NCBI RefSeq assembly: GCF_000377565.1
Contig: NZ_KB898357.1
Location: forward strand, 62,001-126,000
Direction of reading: 5' to 3'
DNA from: Rhizobium sp. 2MFCol3.1
Lineage (GTDB): Bacteria > Pseudomonadota > Alphaproteobacteria > Rhizobiales > Rhizobiaceae
DNA: 64,000 nt
Part shown: positions 54,706 to 63,418 of the stretch, one piece after another
Layout of the letters: every line of letters starts with the position of its first letter
Numbering within the stretch: position 1 is the first letter of the stretch
The notes under the pieces: model-generated
What the model saw: the letters and a program-made list of their open reading frames with translations, nothing else
Told to the model about the DNA's origin: nothing
Databases searched by the model: none
Program-made: the position numbers and the translations under genes

Positions 54706-55149
54706 TCACACTCCGCGAATGCCCTGCAAATTCGCCTGCATGGCCCGTATCGTATCCAAGGTAGTCCTCAGATCGCGTTCGGGAATACCTGCGATCACCT
54801 GGGCACGCACGCTGACGGCGATGTCGTCGATCTCGCCGGCGACGACCTTGCCTGTCTCGGTGATGTAGATCTCCTTGGCGCGGCGATCGGAGCCTGCGAC
54901 ACGGCGCTCGACGAATCCCTGCCCTTCCATCGCGTCCAGGATACGGACCAATGTCGGCGTTTCCAGCTCCAGCCGATCGGCAAGCTCGCGCTGGTTGATG
55001 CCGTCCTTCTTGTTCAGCGTGAAAAACACCCGCGCTCGCGGCAGCGTCATGTTCCGTTCCCGGACGATCTTGTCGAAAACCGCTCTAAGCTTTCGGTTGA
55101 AAGCCGCCAAATCTTCAATCAACTCTCGTCCGAGAGGCGCATTTGTCAT
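54706..55149 (-). CDS. MarR-family transcription regulator
   Basis: 147 residues. Winged helix with KKDGINQRELADRLELETPTLVRILDAMEGQGFVERRVAGSDRRAKEIYITETGK, i.e. the recognition helix followed by the wing DRRAK. First gene of the marR-MFS-HlyD operon; most such regulators repress their own operon and release DNA on binding a phenolic or lipophilic compound. Confidence 0.94.
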   Translation of the reverse strand: MTNAPLGRELIEDLAAFNRKLRAVFDKIVRERNMTLPRARVFFTLNKKDGINQRELADRLELETPTLVRILDAMEGQGFVERRVAGSDRRAKEIYITETGKVVAGEIDDIAVSVRAQVIAGIPERDLRTTLDTIRAMQANLQGIRGV

Positions 55150-55478
55150 ATTTATCAGTCCATTTAATTAGCGTGCTTATTATTTGTTTTATACCTACAG
55201 TCATTTTCCGCGTTTTTCAAGCGGTGATGACGAGAGTCTCAATGCACACTCCCCTATCAATGCCTAAAATACCACGAACGCGTTGATTCGCGTGAGTCGC
55301 TTTGTACCGTGTCCGGAAGGCTACACCGCCGGTATTTTCGCGTAATGGCAAGATGCGCTGTGGAGAAGTCGAACAACGTGCCAAAGCCAAAGCGTTTTGG
55401 CCGCTCGCCATGTTCAGCACTTGATTTTGCCGTTGGTGAATTGCAAACCCGAAGCTGAATAAGACAGAACGGATCAAG
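55150..55478. other. Divergent intergenic region marR / dnaB
   Basis: 329 bp. The marR end has an imperfect palindrome (see the separate entry); the rest shows no gene, tRNA or repeat. The dnaB start at 55479 lies behind AACGGATCAAG, a weak ribosome site, so its promoter position cannot be given with confidence. Confidence 0.55.
55165..55182 (-). promoter_or_regulatory. Candidate MarR operator
   Basis: TAATTAGC-GT-GCTTATTA: two 8-bp arms, seven of eight complementary, 15 bp upstream of the marR start codon. AT-rich palindromes of this kind are typical binding sites of MarR repressors that control their own operons. Confidence 0.55.
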
Positions 55479-56972
55479 ATGAACGACGCCGCCCGAAAGA
55501 TCGCCGCTGTTGCCCAGCCGGAGCAGCACTACCGCGAAGCACCCAACAACATCGAGGCCGAGCAGGCGCTTCTCGGCGCGATCCTGATGAACAACGACGC
55601 CTATTACCGGGTGTCGGACTTCCTCAAGCCGCCGCATCTTTACGAACCGCTGCACCGCAAGATCTTCGAGGTCGCGGGCGATATCATCCGCATGGGCAAG
55701 ATCGCCAATCCGGTGACGATCAAAACCTTCCTGAAGGCCGACGAGAAGGTCGGCGACATGACGGTCTCCGAATATCTCGCGCGCCTCGCCCGCGAAGCCG
55801 TCACCATCATCAACGCCGAGGACTATGGCCGCGCGATCTACGATCTGGCGCTGCGCCGGGCGCTGATCACCATCGGCGAGGACGTCGTCAACATCGCATA
55901 CGACGCGCCGCTCGACATGCCGCCGCAGGCGCAGATCGAAGACACCGAGCGCCGCCTGTTCGAACTTGCCGAAAACGGTCGCTACGACGGTGGCTTCCAG
56001 GCGTTCAACGACGCGGTGGCGCTGGCGATCGACATGGCGGCTGTCGCCAAGGAGCGCGATGGCGGCCTTTCCGGTATCTCGACCGGCATCATGTCGCTCG
56101 ACGGCAAGATGGGCGGCCTGCAGCGGTCCGACTTGATCGTGCTTGCCGGACGCCCGGGCATGGGCAAGACCTCGCTTGCGACCAACATCGCCTACAACAT
56201 CGCCGCCGCCTACGAAGGCGAAGTGCAGTCCGACGGCAGCATGAAGGCGAAGCAAGGCGGCGTCGTCGGCTTCTACTCGCTCGAAATGTCGTCCGAACAG
56301 CTGGCCACCCGTATCATCTCCGAGCAGACCGAGGTCTCGTCGTCGAAGATCCGCCGCGGCGACATCAACGATGCCGATTTCGAAAAGCTCGTCGCCTGCT
56401 CGATGATGATGCAGAAGGTCCCGCTCTACATCGACCAGACCGGTGGTATCTCGATCGCCCAGCTATCCGCTCGCGCGCGCCGCCTGAAGCGCCAGCGCGG
56501 CCTCGATTGCCTGGTAGTGGACTACATCCAGCTGATGACGGGCGCCGGCAAGGGCGACAACCGCGTGCAGGAAATCACCCAGATCACGACAGGCCTCAAG
56601 GCGCTCGGCAAGGAACTGAACGTGCCGATCATCGCGCTGTCGCAGCTGTCGCGTCAGGTCGAAAGCCGCGAGGACAAGCGCCCGCAGCTCTCCGACCTTC
56701 GTGAATCGGGTTCGATCGAGCAGGACGCCGACGTCGTGCTCTTCGTGTTCCGCGAGGAGTATTACGTGAAGAACCTCGAGCCGCGCGACATCCACGATCC
56801 GAAATATCCGGAGTGGGAGGCGCTGTTCGACAAGGTGAAGGGCACGGCCGACGTCATCATCGCCAAGCAGCGCCACGGACCGACCGGCACCGTCAAGCTC
56901 GCCTTCCAGTCGGAGTTCACCCGCTTCGCCGATCTGGCCGAGCCGAGCTTCACGCATTACGAAGAGCAGTAA
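55479..56972 (+). CDS. dnaB: Replicative DNA helicase DnaB
   Basis: 497 residues. N-terminal primase-interacting domain (PNNIEAEQALLGAILMNNDAYYRV), then the RecA-like motor with Walker A GRPGMGKTS near 226 and DYIQLMTG and QLSRQVESR motifs. The hexamer unwinds DNA at the fork. It precedes a TA pair and alr, whereas dnaB-alr are usually adjacent in rhizobia. Confidence 0.97.
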   Translation: MNDAARKIAAVAQPEQHYREAPNNIEAEQALLGAILMNNDAYYRVSDFLKPPHLYEPLHRKIFEVAGDIIRMGKIANPVTIKTFLKADEKVGDMTVSEYLARLAREAVTIINAEDYGRAIYDLALRRALITIGEDVVNIAYDAPLDMPPQAQIEDTERRLFELAENGRYDGGFQAFNDAVALAIDMAAVAKERDGGLSGISTGIMSLDGKMGGLQRSDLIVLAGRPGMGKTSLATNIAYNIAAAYEGEVQSDGSMKAKQGGVVGFYSLEMSSEQLATRIISEQTEVSSSKIRRGDINDADFEKLVACSMMMQKVPLYIDQTGGISIAQLSARARRLKRQRGLDCLVVDYIQLMTGAGKGDNRVQEITQITTGLKALGKELNVPIIALSQLSRQVESREDKRPQLSDLRESGSIEQDADVVLFVFREEYYVKNLEPRDIHDPKYPEWEALFDKVKGTADVIIAKQRHGPTGTVKLAFQSEFTRFADLAEPSFTHYEEQ

Positions 56973-57023
56973 GGGCTTGAACCCAATTTGACACCGCGCC
57001 CTCGCGTTGGCATTATCGCCAAC

Positions 57024-57314
57024 ATGAGGGCGCAACTGCTTTACCGCTCGAAGTCCATGTTGTCGGACGGGGCCATCCAGGAATTGGTCATCTGGAAAGT
57101 CGCGCGGCCGGTGCCGGGTAGCGCCCATGGCTACAAATACAGCCTCTTCTATGGCTACCCCGGACAACGCGTCGTCGGATATGACAACGAGCGAGGCAAG
57201 GGCGACCACAAGCACGTTAACGGCCATGAAGAGGCATATGTGTTCTCGACCGTCGAAAAACTTCTCGAAGACTTTCGACGAGACGTGGACATCAGAAGGA
57301 GCCGGCGCAGATGA
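57024..57314 (+). CDS. tumE: TumE-family toxin (DUF6516)
   Basis: 96 residues from ATG 57024. The pattern LSDGAIQELVIWKVARPVPGS, then YKYSLFYGYPGQRVVGYDNERGKGDH and a final LLEDF, is that of TumE-type toxins. The partner gene overlaps its stop by 4 bp, in the order toxin first. The toxic mechanism is not established by sequence. Call made from the family pattern by eye; fairly confident. Confidence 0.75.
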   Translation: MRAQLLYRSKSMLSDGAIQELVIWKVARPVPGSAHGYKYSLFYGYPGQRVVGYDNERGKGDHKHVNGHEEAYVFSTVEKLLEDFRRDVDIRRSRRR

Positions 57315-57673
57315 CAACCGCAACGATCCGAATTCAAAGAAACGATGACGCTGCGATCGGCAACGCGATCGAGGGGTTCGCCAAAGCCTGGAACAGCGGC
57401 GAAGCGCAACCTCACCTGTTCACCTTCTCATCGCCCGAACAGCTCTTCTCGGTGCTCACGCCCAAACGCTGGACATTGATCGAGCGCCTGCAAGCGATCG
57501 GTCCTTCGACCTATCGCGGCTTGGCCACCGCGCTGTCCCGCGACGTCAAGCGAGTCCACGAGGACGCCGCCGCGCTGATCGAATGGGGGCTGATCGAGGT
57601 CAACGAAGAAGGCCGTATCCATGTGCCCTATGAGGTGATCCATGCCGATTTCGATCTTCGCAGCGTTGCGTGA
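57311..57673 (+). CDS. TumA-like DNA-binding antitoxin (HVO_A0114-type)
   Basis: 120 residues, start overlapping tumE (ATGA). The C-terminal half has a winged-helix look: SPEQLFSVLTPKRWTLIERLQAIGPSTYRGLATALSRDVKRVHEDAAALIEWGLIEV. The N-terminal 40 residues may bind the toxin. The pair is 51 bp after dnaB and 83 bp before alr. Confidence 0.75.
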   Translation: MTTATIRIQRNDDAAIGNAIEGFAKAWNSGEAQPHLFTFSSPEQLFSVLTPKRWTLIERLQAIGPSTYRGLATALSRDVKRVHEDAAALIEWGLIEVNEEGRIHVPYEVIHADFDLRSVA

Positions 57674-57756
57674 GCAAAGTGCCGTCTCTTCCCTGTAATC
57701 ATCCGACCCTTACAATGTGCGGAAACCTCCCTCCGCCTTCACTGCAGATGTGAATC

Positions 57757-58923
57757 ATGACCGATTTTTCTGACGACTACGAAGAAGAAGACCGCTTTGC
57801 CTCCGCGGGTTTGCGCCTGACGGTGGATCTTGCCGCGCTGACCGATAACTGGCGTGACATGGCACGGCGTTCCGGCAAGGCGCGTACGGCGGCCGTGGTC
57901 AAGGCCGACGCTTACGGTACCGGGATGGAGGACGCCGGAGAGGCGCTTTACCTGGCCGGCGCGCGGGATTTCTTCGTGGCGACCGTCGATGAAGGCGTGA
58001 CGCTCAGGCTCTATGCGCCCGATGCCCGCATCTTCGTGCTGGCAGGCATCTGGCCGGGGACCGAGCGGCGCTTTTTCGAGAACGATCTCGTACCGGTCAT
58101 ATCGTCGGAGGAGCAGCTTGCCTTCTGGATGGCGGTGCTGGCCGATTACGGCGACTATCCTTGCGCGCTGCATGTCGATACCGGCTTCAACCGGCTTGGC
58201 CTCGATATGAACGAAGCGATCGCGCTGGCCGACGACGTGTCCCGTCCGGCGAGTTTCGCGCCCGTGCTGGTCATGAGCCACCTTGCCTGCGGCGACGAGC
58301 CGAGCTCGGCGATGAACCGACAACAGCTTGAATCATTCCGCAAGGTTAGCGCCGCCTATGAAGGTATCGATTCAAGCCTTTCAGCCTCCGCCGGCATCTT
58401 CCTCGGAAACGATTATCACTTCGACCTGACCCGTCCCGGGATCGCTCTCTACGGCGGGGAAGCGGTGAGCGGGATGGCCAATTCGATGCGCCCGGTGGTC
58501 ACGGCGGAGGCGCGTGTCATTCAGGTGCGTGATGCCAAGGCCGGCCAGGGCGTTGGCTATGGTCGCGCGCTGGAACTCACCCGCGACAGCCGGCTTGCCA
58601 TCGCCTCGGTGGGCTATGCCGATGGCTATCTGCGCAGCCAGTCCAGCGGCGGCGTGCCGCTGCGTCAGGTGGCGCCGCAAGGTGGCCACGGCTTCATCGC
58701 CGGACGCAGGGTGCCGATTGCCGGTCGGGTGACCATGGATCTGACGATTTTCGACATCACCGACCTGCCCGAGAACGCGGTGAGCGCCGGCGATTATGTC
58801 GAGCTTTTCGGGAAGAACGTCACAGTCGACGACGTTGCACGGGCGGCGGGTACGATCGGCTACGAAGTGCTGACGAGCATGGGTTTGCGCCATGAGCGGC
58901 GTTATCTCAGCGAAGACGACTGA
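57757..58923 (+). CDS. alr: Alanine racemase
   Basis: 388 residues. The PLP-binding Lys is in AVVKADAYGTG near residue 49, and the second catalytic base Tyr is in GQGVGYGRAL near 268. N-terminal TIM barrel and C-terminal beta domain; makes D-alanine for peptidoglycan. An acidic leader of about 18 residues (TDFSDDYEEEDRF) precedes the conserved part. Confidence 0.96.
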   Translation: MTDFSDDYEEEDRFASAGLRLTVDLAALTDNWRDMARRSGKARTAAVVKADAYGTGMEDAGEALYLAGARDFFVATVDEGVTLRLYAPDARIFVLAGIWPGTERRFFENDLVPVISSEEQLAFWMAVLADYGDYPCALHVDTGFNRLGLDMNEAIALADDVSRPASFAPVLVMSHLACGDEPSSAMNRQQLESFRKVSAAYEGIDSSLSASAGIFLGNDYHFDLTRPGIALYGGEAVSGMANSMRPVVTAEARVIQVRDAKAGQGVGYGRALELTRDSRLAIASVGYADGYLRSQSSGGVPLRQVAPQGGHGFIAGRRVPIAGRVTMDLTIFDITDLPENAVSAGDYVELFGKNVTVDDVARAAGTIGYEVLTSMGLRHERRYLSEDD

Positions 58924-59001
58924 CCGCATGCCCGGAATCCCTGTCTGCGCCTCTTGGAAGCCAGAAATCTTCGTGCTAAAAGAGAACAAAAGGAGATCGA
59001 A

Positions 59002-59298
59002 ATGACCGAGATCCATCTCAGCGAGCAAGACCTCACCTTCATCGAGGAGCAGATAGCAGACGGACGATATCGAAACGCCGAAGACGTTATTGCGGCCGGG
59101 TTGAGACTGCTTGGCAGCGAAGAAGGCGAGATACAGGAACTGCGCCATCTTATCCAACAGGGCATCGATGACATCGATGCCGGACGCGCCATCACATTCG
59201 AAAGCGCCGAAGATCTGACAAAGCACATTCTCATGATGGCGGAGGAACGGAAGAATGCGGCCGCGTCAGCTGAAAATGTCGTTCGAGGCGCTGGATGA
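59002..59298 (+). CDS. parD: ParD-family antitoxin
   Basis: 98 residues from ATG 59002 with AAGGAG upstream; the frame opens at 58954. Ribbon-helix-helix pattern: IHLSEQDLTFIEEQIADGRYRNAEDVIAAGLRLL, typical ParD/CC2985. The tail past 50 binds the toxin. The parE start lies inside this gene (44-bp overlap), itself preceded by GGAGG, so translation is coupled. Confidence 0.88.
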   Translation: MTEIHLSEQDLTFIEEQIADGRYRNAEDVIAAGLRLLGSEEGEIQELRHLIQQGIDDIDAGRAITFESAEDLTKHILMMAEERKNAAASAENVVRGAG

Positions 59299-59578
59299 TC
59301 TTCTCGGCATGTATGATCATATTGCAGCCTTCGATGCGCTTGCTGCGCGCCGTTTTCTCGATGACATCAACGGCAAGATCGAATGGATAGCAAAGCTCGG
59401 CATAGCCGGAAGTCCGCGCGAGTTCATTCCCGGGTTGCGGGCTTTCCCTTATCGTAATCGCTGTATCTATTTCTTCATTGATGATGAGACGCTTTCCGTC
59501 CTGCGCGTAGTGCATGGATGGCACAAGATCGAGCTCTCACATTTCCTGCGTTTTTATCAGACAGAACAAGAAGACTGA
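59255..59578 (+). CDS. parE: ParE/RelE-superfamily toxin
   Basis: 107 residues starting inside parD. Pattern: LDDLLGMYDHIA, RRFLDDINGKIEWIAKLG, GSPREFIPGLRAFPYRNRCIYFFIDDETLSVLRVVHG, i.e. the ParE fold with a conserved basic/aromatic C-terminal strand. ParE toxins generally poison DNA gyrase. The stop lies 9 bp before the radA start. Confidence 0.88.
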   Translation: MRPRQLKMSFEALDDLLGMYDHIAAFDALAARRFLDDINGKIEWIAKLGIAGSPREFIPGLRAFPYRNRCIYFFIDDETLSVLRVVHGWHKIELSHFLRFYQTEQED

Positions 59579-59587
59579 TCCTTCCTC

Positions 59588-60991
59588 ATGGCAAAAGCAA
59601 GAACACAATTCATCTGCCAGGGCTGCGGCACCATCCATAGCCGCTGGGCCGGCAAGTGCGAGGGTTGCGGCGCGTGGAACACCATCGTCGAGGAAGACCC
59701 GATGGGCGGGATCGGTGGTGGACCGGCGAAAACGCCGAAGAAAGGCCGCCCGGTTGCGCTGACCGCTCTGTCTGGCGAGATCGAGGAAGCACCGCGCATC
59801 CACACCGGCATTTCGGAGCTTGATCGGGCGCTGGGCGGCGGCTTCGTGCGCGGTTCGGCCGTCCTGATTGGCGGCGATCCCGGCATCGGCAAGTCGACCC
59901 TGCTCATGCAGGGGGCGGCGGCGCTTTCGCGGCGCGGGCATCGGATCATCTATGTCTCGGGCGAAGAGGCGGTCGCGCAGGTGCGGCTCAGGGCGCAGCG
60001 CCTTGGGGCAGCGGATACGGATGTGCTGCTTGCAGCTGAAACCAATGTCGAGGACATCCTGGCGACGCTGGCCGAGGGCAAGCGGCCCGATCTCGTCATC
60101 ATCGATTCCATCCAGACGCTGTGGAGCGATCTAGCCGAATCCGCGCCAGGCACTGTCACGCAGGTGCGCACCGGTGTGCAGGCGATGATCAAGTTCGCCA
60201 AGCAGACGGGTGCGGCCATGGTGCTCGTCGGCCACGTCACCAAGGACGGGCAGATCGCCGGTCCGCGCGTGGTCGAGCACATGGTCGACGCCGTTCTCTA
60301 TTTCGAGGGCGACCGCGGTCACCACTACCGGATTCTGCGCACCGTCAAGAACCGCTTCGGGCCGACGGACGAGATCGGCGTGTTCGAGATGTCGGACAAG
60401 GGCTTGCGCGAAGTGGCGAACCCGTCCGAACTTTTCCTCGGCGAGCGCAACGAGAAATCGCCTGGAGCCGCCGTCTTCGCCGGCATCGAGGGCACGCGGC
60501 CGATCCTCGTCGAGGTGCAGGCGCTGGTGGCGCCGACATCGCTGGGTACGCCGCGACGCGCGATCGTAGGCTGGGATTCGGCGCGTCTATCGATGATCCT
60601 CGCCGTGCTCGAGGCGCATTGCGGGGTCAAGCTCGGCCAGCACGACGTCTATCTCAACATTGCCGGCGGTTACCGGATTTCAGAGCCGGCAGCGGATGTG
60701 GCGGTCGCGTCCGCACTGGTTTCGTCGCTTGCCGGTATTGCCCTTCCCGCCGATTGTGTCTATTTCGGCGAAGTCAGCCTGTCGGGCGCCGTCCGGCCGG
60801 TTGCGCACACGAACCAGCGCCTCAAGGAAGCCGAGAAGCTCGGATTTTCTGCAGCGCTGCTTCCATCGGGGTCCGCCGAACTGCCGAAGGGCACGGGCGG
60901 GCGCTGGAGCGAGATCGAAAGCCTGCCGGATCTGGTCGCCCGGATCGCCGGCTCGAAGGGCGCTTTGAGACGTGTGGAAGAAGAGGTTTGA
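59588..60991 (+). CDS. radA: DNA repair protein RadA (Sms)
   Basis: 467 residues. An N-terminal zinc finger CQGCGTIHSRWAGKCEGCGAW (C-x2-C-x10-C-x2-C), Walker A GGDPGIGKST near residue 93, the RadA KNRFG motif near 255, and a C-terminal Lon protease-like domain. It drives branch migration and fork processing in recombination. Confidence 0.96.
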   Translation: MAKARTQFICQGCGTIHSRWAGKCEGCGAWNTIVEEDPMGGIGGGPAKTPKKGRPVALTALSGEIEEAPRIHTGISELDRALGGGFVRGSAVLIGGDPGIGKSTLLMQGAAALSRRGHRIIYVSGEEAVAQVRLRAQRLGAADTDVLLAAETNVEDILATLAEGKRPDLVIIDSIQTLWSDLAESAPGTVTQVRTGVQAMIKFAKQTGAAMVLVGHVTKDGQIAGPRVVEHMVDAVLYFEGDRGHHYRILRTVKNRFGPTDEIGVFEMSDKGLREVANPSELFLGERNEKSPGAAVFAGIEGTRPILVEVQALVAPTSLGTPRRAIVGWDSARLSMILAVLEAHCGVKLGQHDVYLNIAGGYRISEPAADVAVASALVSSLAGIALPADCVYFGEVSLSGAVRPVAHTNQRLKEAEKLGFSAALLPSGSAELPKGTGGRWSEIESLPDLVARIAGSKGALRRVEEEV

Positions 60992-61084
60992 TCCTTTCAT
61001 CGCCGCAACAGGTGATGATATAGGATGCACGCAATGAGGCGCGACTGAGCTGCGAATTGGCGGCCGTCCTGGAGTTGGATTTAT

Positions 61085-61711
61085 ATGCCCATTACGATTT
61101 TCGACGGTATTGTCATCGGCGTCGTGCTTTTTTCCGCCGTGCTCGCCATGGTGCGCGGCTTCTCCCGCGAAGTGCTCTCGATCGCAAGCTGGGGCGGCTC
61201 GGCTGCCGCCGCCTATTATTTCTACCCCTATCTCGTGCCCTACGCCAAGAAGTACACCGATGATGACCGCATCGCGCTCGTCGGCTCGGCCGCAGTCGTG
61301 TTTCTTATCGCGCTGATCGTCATTTCCTTCATCACCATGAAGATCGCCGATTTCATCATCGACAGCCGTATCGGCGCGCTCGACCGTACTTTGGGCTTCC
61401 TGTTTGGCGCCGCAAGAGGCATACTTCTGCTCGTCGTCGCCACCGCTTTCTGGAACTGGCTCGTCGATGTCGATCACCGCCCGAACTGGGTGAACAACGC
61501 CAAGTCCAAGCCGTTCCTGGATTCGATGGTGACGAAGCTGCAGTCGGTTCTGCCTGCTGAATTCGCCCAGGTGATCCGCGCGAGCGTGATGGAAAAACTA
61601 CAGCCGCAGGGCGGCAATGCGGAAGGCGACAATGCGCCGGCTTCCGATCAGGCGCCGGCCGAGGATGCCGCGCCCGCTCCTGCCAATGGTGCACAGCAGC
61701 CGTCTAATTGA
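61085..61711 (+). CDS. cvpA: CvpA-family membrane protein
   Basis: 208 residues. Four membrane segments in the first about 130 residues: ITIFDGIVIGVVLFSAVLAM with ARGFSREVLSIASWGGSAAAA, a conserved pattern of CvpA (colicin V production/cell envelope integrity). A hydrophilic Ala/Pro/Gln-rich tail follows. It is commonly found next to purF. Confidence 0.92.
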   Translation: MPITIFDGIVIGVVLFSAVLAMVRGFSREVLSIASWGGSAAAAYYFYPYLVPYAKKYTDDDRIALVGSAAVVFLIALIVISFITMKIADFIIDSRIGALDRTLGFLFGAARGILLLVVATAFWNWLVDVDHRPNWVNNAKSKPFLDSMVTKLQSVLPAEFAQVIRASVMEKLQPQGGNAEGDNAPASDQAPAEDAAPAPANGAQQPSN

Positions 61712-61857
61712 CGCAGTGTTCAACAGCTTGACCCAGCCTATGGCAGTTGCCATTTGAGGGGGACGCGAATAAAGGTCCGGCCGGGCACACGCTCCGCCGG
61801 GCTTACGCCGTTTTCGGAAGTGCCATACCATTCTTGTGAGAGCAAAGGCCCGCAGCA

Positions 61858-63348
61858 ATGAACCAGTCCCATTCCTCCACGCTCAACGACGAACTCGATG
61901 GCGATACGCTGCATGAGGAATGCGGTGTCTTCGGCGTTCTCGGCCATCCCGATGGCGCAACGCTGACAGCGCTTGGGCTGCATGCCCTGCAGCATCGTGG
62001 ACAGGAAGCGGCCGGTATCGTCACTTTCGACGGCAAGCAGTTTCATACCGAAAAGCGCATGGGCCTCGTCGGCGACCACTATACCGATCCGGCAACGCTG
62101 GCAAAGCTGCCGGGCTTCATCTCGATCGGCCACACGCGCTACTCCACGACGGGCGAAGTGGCGCTGCGCAACGTGCAGCCGCTGTTCGCCGAACTCGAGG
62201 TCGGCGGCATTGCGGTTGCCCATAACGGCAACTTCACCAACGGCCTGACGATGCGGCGCATGCTGATCGCCGATGGCGCCATCTTCCAGGCGACGTCGGA
62301 CACCGAAGTGGTGCTGCACCTGATCGCCCGCTCCAAGCAGACCTCGTCTTCTGACCGCTTCATCGACGCCATTCGCCAGATGGAAGGCGGCTACTCGATG
62401 CTGGCGATGACCCGCACAAAGCTTATCGCCGCGCGTGACCCGATCGGTATCCGCCCGCTCGTGATGGGCGAGCTCGACGGCAAGCCGATCTTCTGTTCCG
62501 AGACCTGTGCGCTCGACATCATCGGCGCGAAATACATTCGCGACGTCGAGAACGGCGAAGTCATCATCTGCGAAATCCAGCCCGACGGCTCGATCACCAT
62601 GGACAGCCGCAAGGCCGATCAGCCGAAGCCGGAACGCCTCTGCCTGTTCGAATATGTCTACTTCGCCCGTCCCGATTCCGTCGTCGGCGGCCGCAGCGTC
62701 TACACCGCGCGCAAGAACATGGGCATCAACCTTGCCAAGGAAGCCCCCGTAGAGGCCGACGTCGTCGTGCCGGTGCCCGATGGCGGCACGCCGGCAGCCC
62801 TCGGCTTTGCGCAGGCGAGCGGCATTCCGTTCGAATACGGCATCATCCGCAACCATTATGTCGGCCGCACCTTCATCGAGCCGACGCAGCAGATTCGCGC
62901 CTTCGGCGTGAAGCTGAAGCATTCGGCCAACCGCGCGATGATCGAAGGCAAGCGCGTCGTCCTGGTCGACGATTCGATCGTTCGCGGCACGACTTCGTTG
63001 AAGATCGTGCAGATGATCCGCGATGCCGGCGCCAAGGAAGTGCATATCCGCGTCGCCAGCCCGATGATCTACTTCCCCGATTTCTACGGCATCGATACGC
63101 CCGATGCCGACAAGCTGCTCGCCAACCAGTACTCGAGCCTGCAGGCGATGTGCGACTATATCGGCGCCGACTCGCTCGAGTTCCTGTCGATCGACGGCCT
63201 CTACCGCGCCGTCGGTGGCGAGAGCCGCGATGCGAGCAATCCGCAGTTCACCGATCACTACTTCACCGGTGATTACCCGACGCGCCTGCTCGACAACGAC
63301 AGCACCAGCAATGTCCGCAAGCTCGCCGTCATGGCCAGCAACGGCTGA
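61858..63348 (+). CDS. purF: Amidophosphoribosyltransferase
   Basis: 496 residues. The N-terminal glutaminase nucleophile is Cys22 in LHEECGVFGV, exposed by removal of an 21-residue propeptide. The PRPP-binding loop is VVLVDDSIVRGTTSLKIV near residue 370. It makes 5-phosphoribosylamine, the first committed purine step. It follows cvpA by 146 bp. Confidence 0.97.
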   Translation: MNQSHSSTLNDELDGDTLHEECGVFGVLGHPDGATLTALGLHALQHRGQEAAGIVTFDGKQFHTEKRMGLVGDHYTDPATLAKLPGFISIGHTRYSTTGEVALRNVQPLFAELEVGGIAVAHNGNFTNGLTMRRMLIADGAIFQATSDTEVVLHLIARSKQTSSSDRFIDAIRQMEGGYSMLAMTRTKLIAARDPIGIRPLVMGELDGKPIFCSETCALDIIGAKYIRDVENGEVIICEIQPDGSITMDSRKADQPKPERLCLFEYVYFARPDSVVGGRSVYTARKNMGINLAKEAPVEADVVVPVPDGGTPAALGFAQASGIPFEYGIIRNHYVGRTFIEPTQQIRAFGVKLKHSANRAMIEGKRVVLVDDSIVRGTTSLKIVQMIRDAGAKEVHIRVASPMIYFPDFYGIDTPDADKLLANQYSSLQAMCDYIGADSLEFLSIDGLYRAVGGESRDASNPQFTDHYFTGDYPTRLLDNDSTSNVRKLAVMASNG

Positions 63349-63367
63349 TCTCGACTGACCTTTCGAC

Positions 63368-63390
63368 CGAGGGGCCGATCGCGCCCCTCG
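63368..63390 (+). terminator. Hairpin between purF and the SDR gene
   Basis: CGAGGGGC (63368-63375) pairs with GCCCCTCG (63383-63390); no T-run follows, so a weak terminator or a stem in the leader of the downstream gene. Confidence 0.4.
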
Positions 63391-63418
63391 CCTCCCCGCG
63401 CATACGGATAAGGCTACA

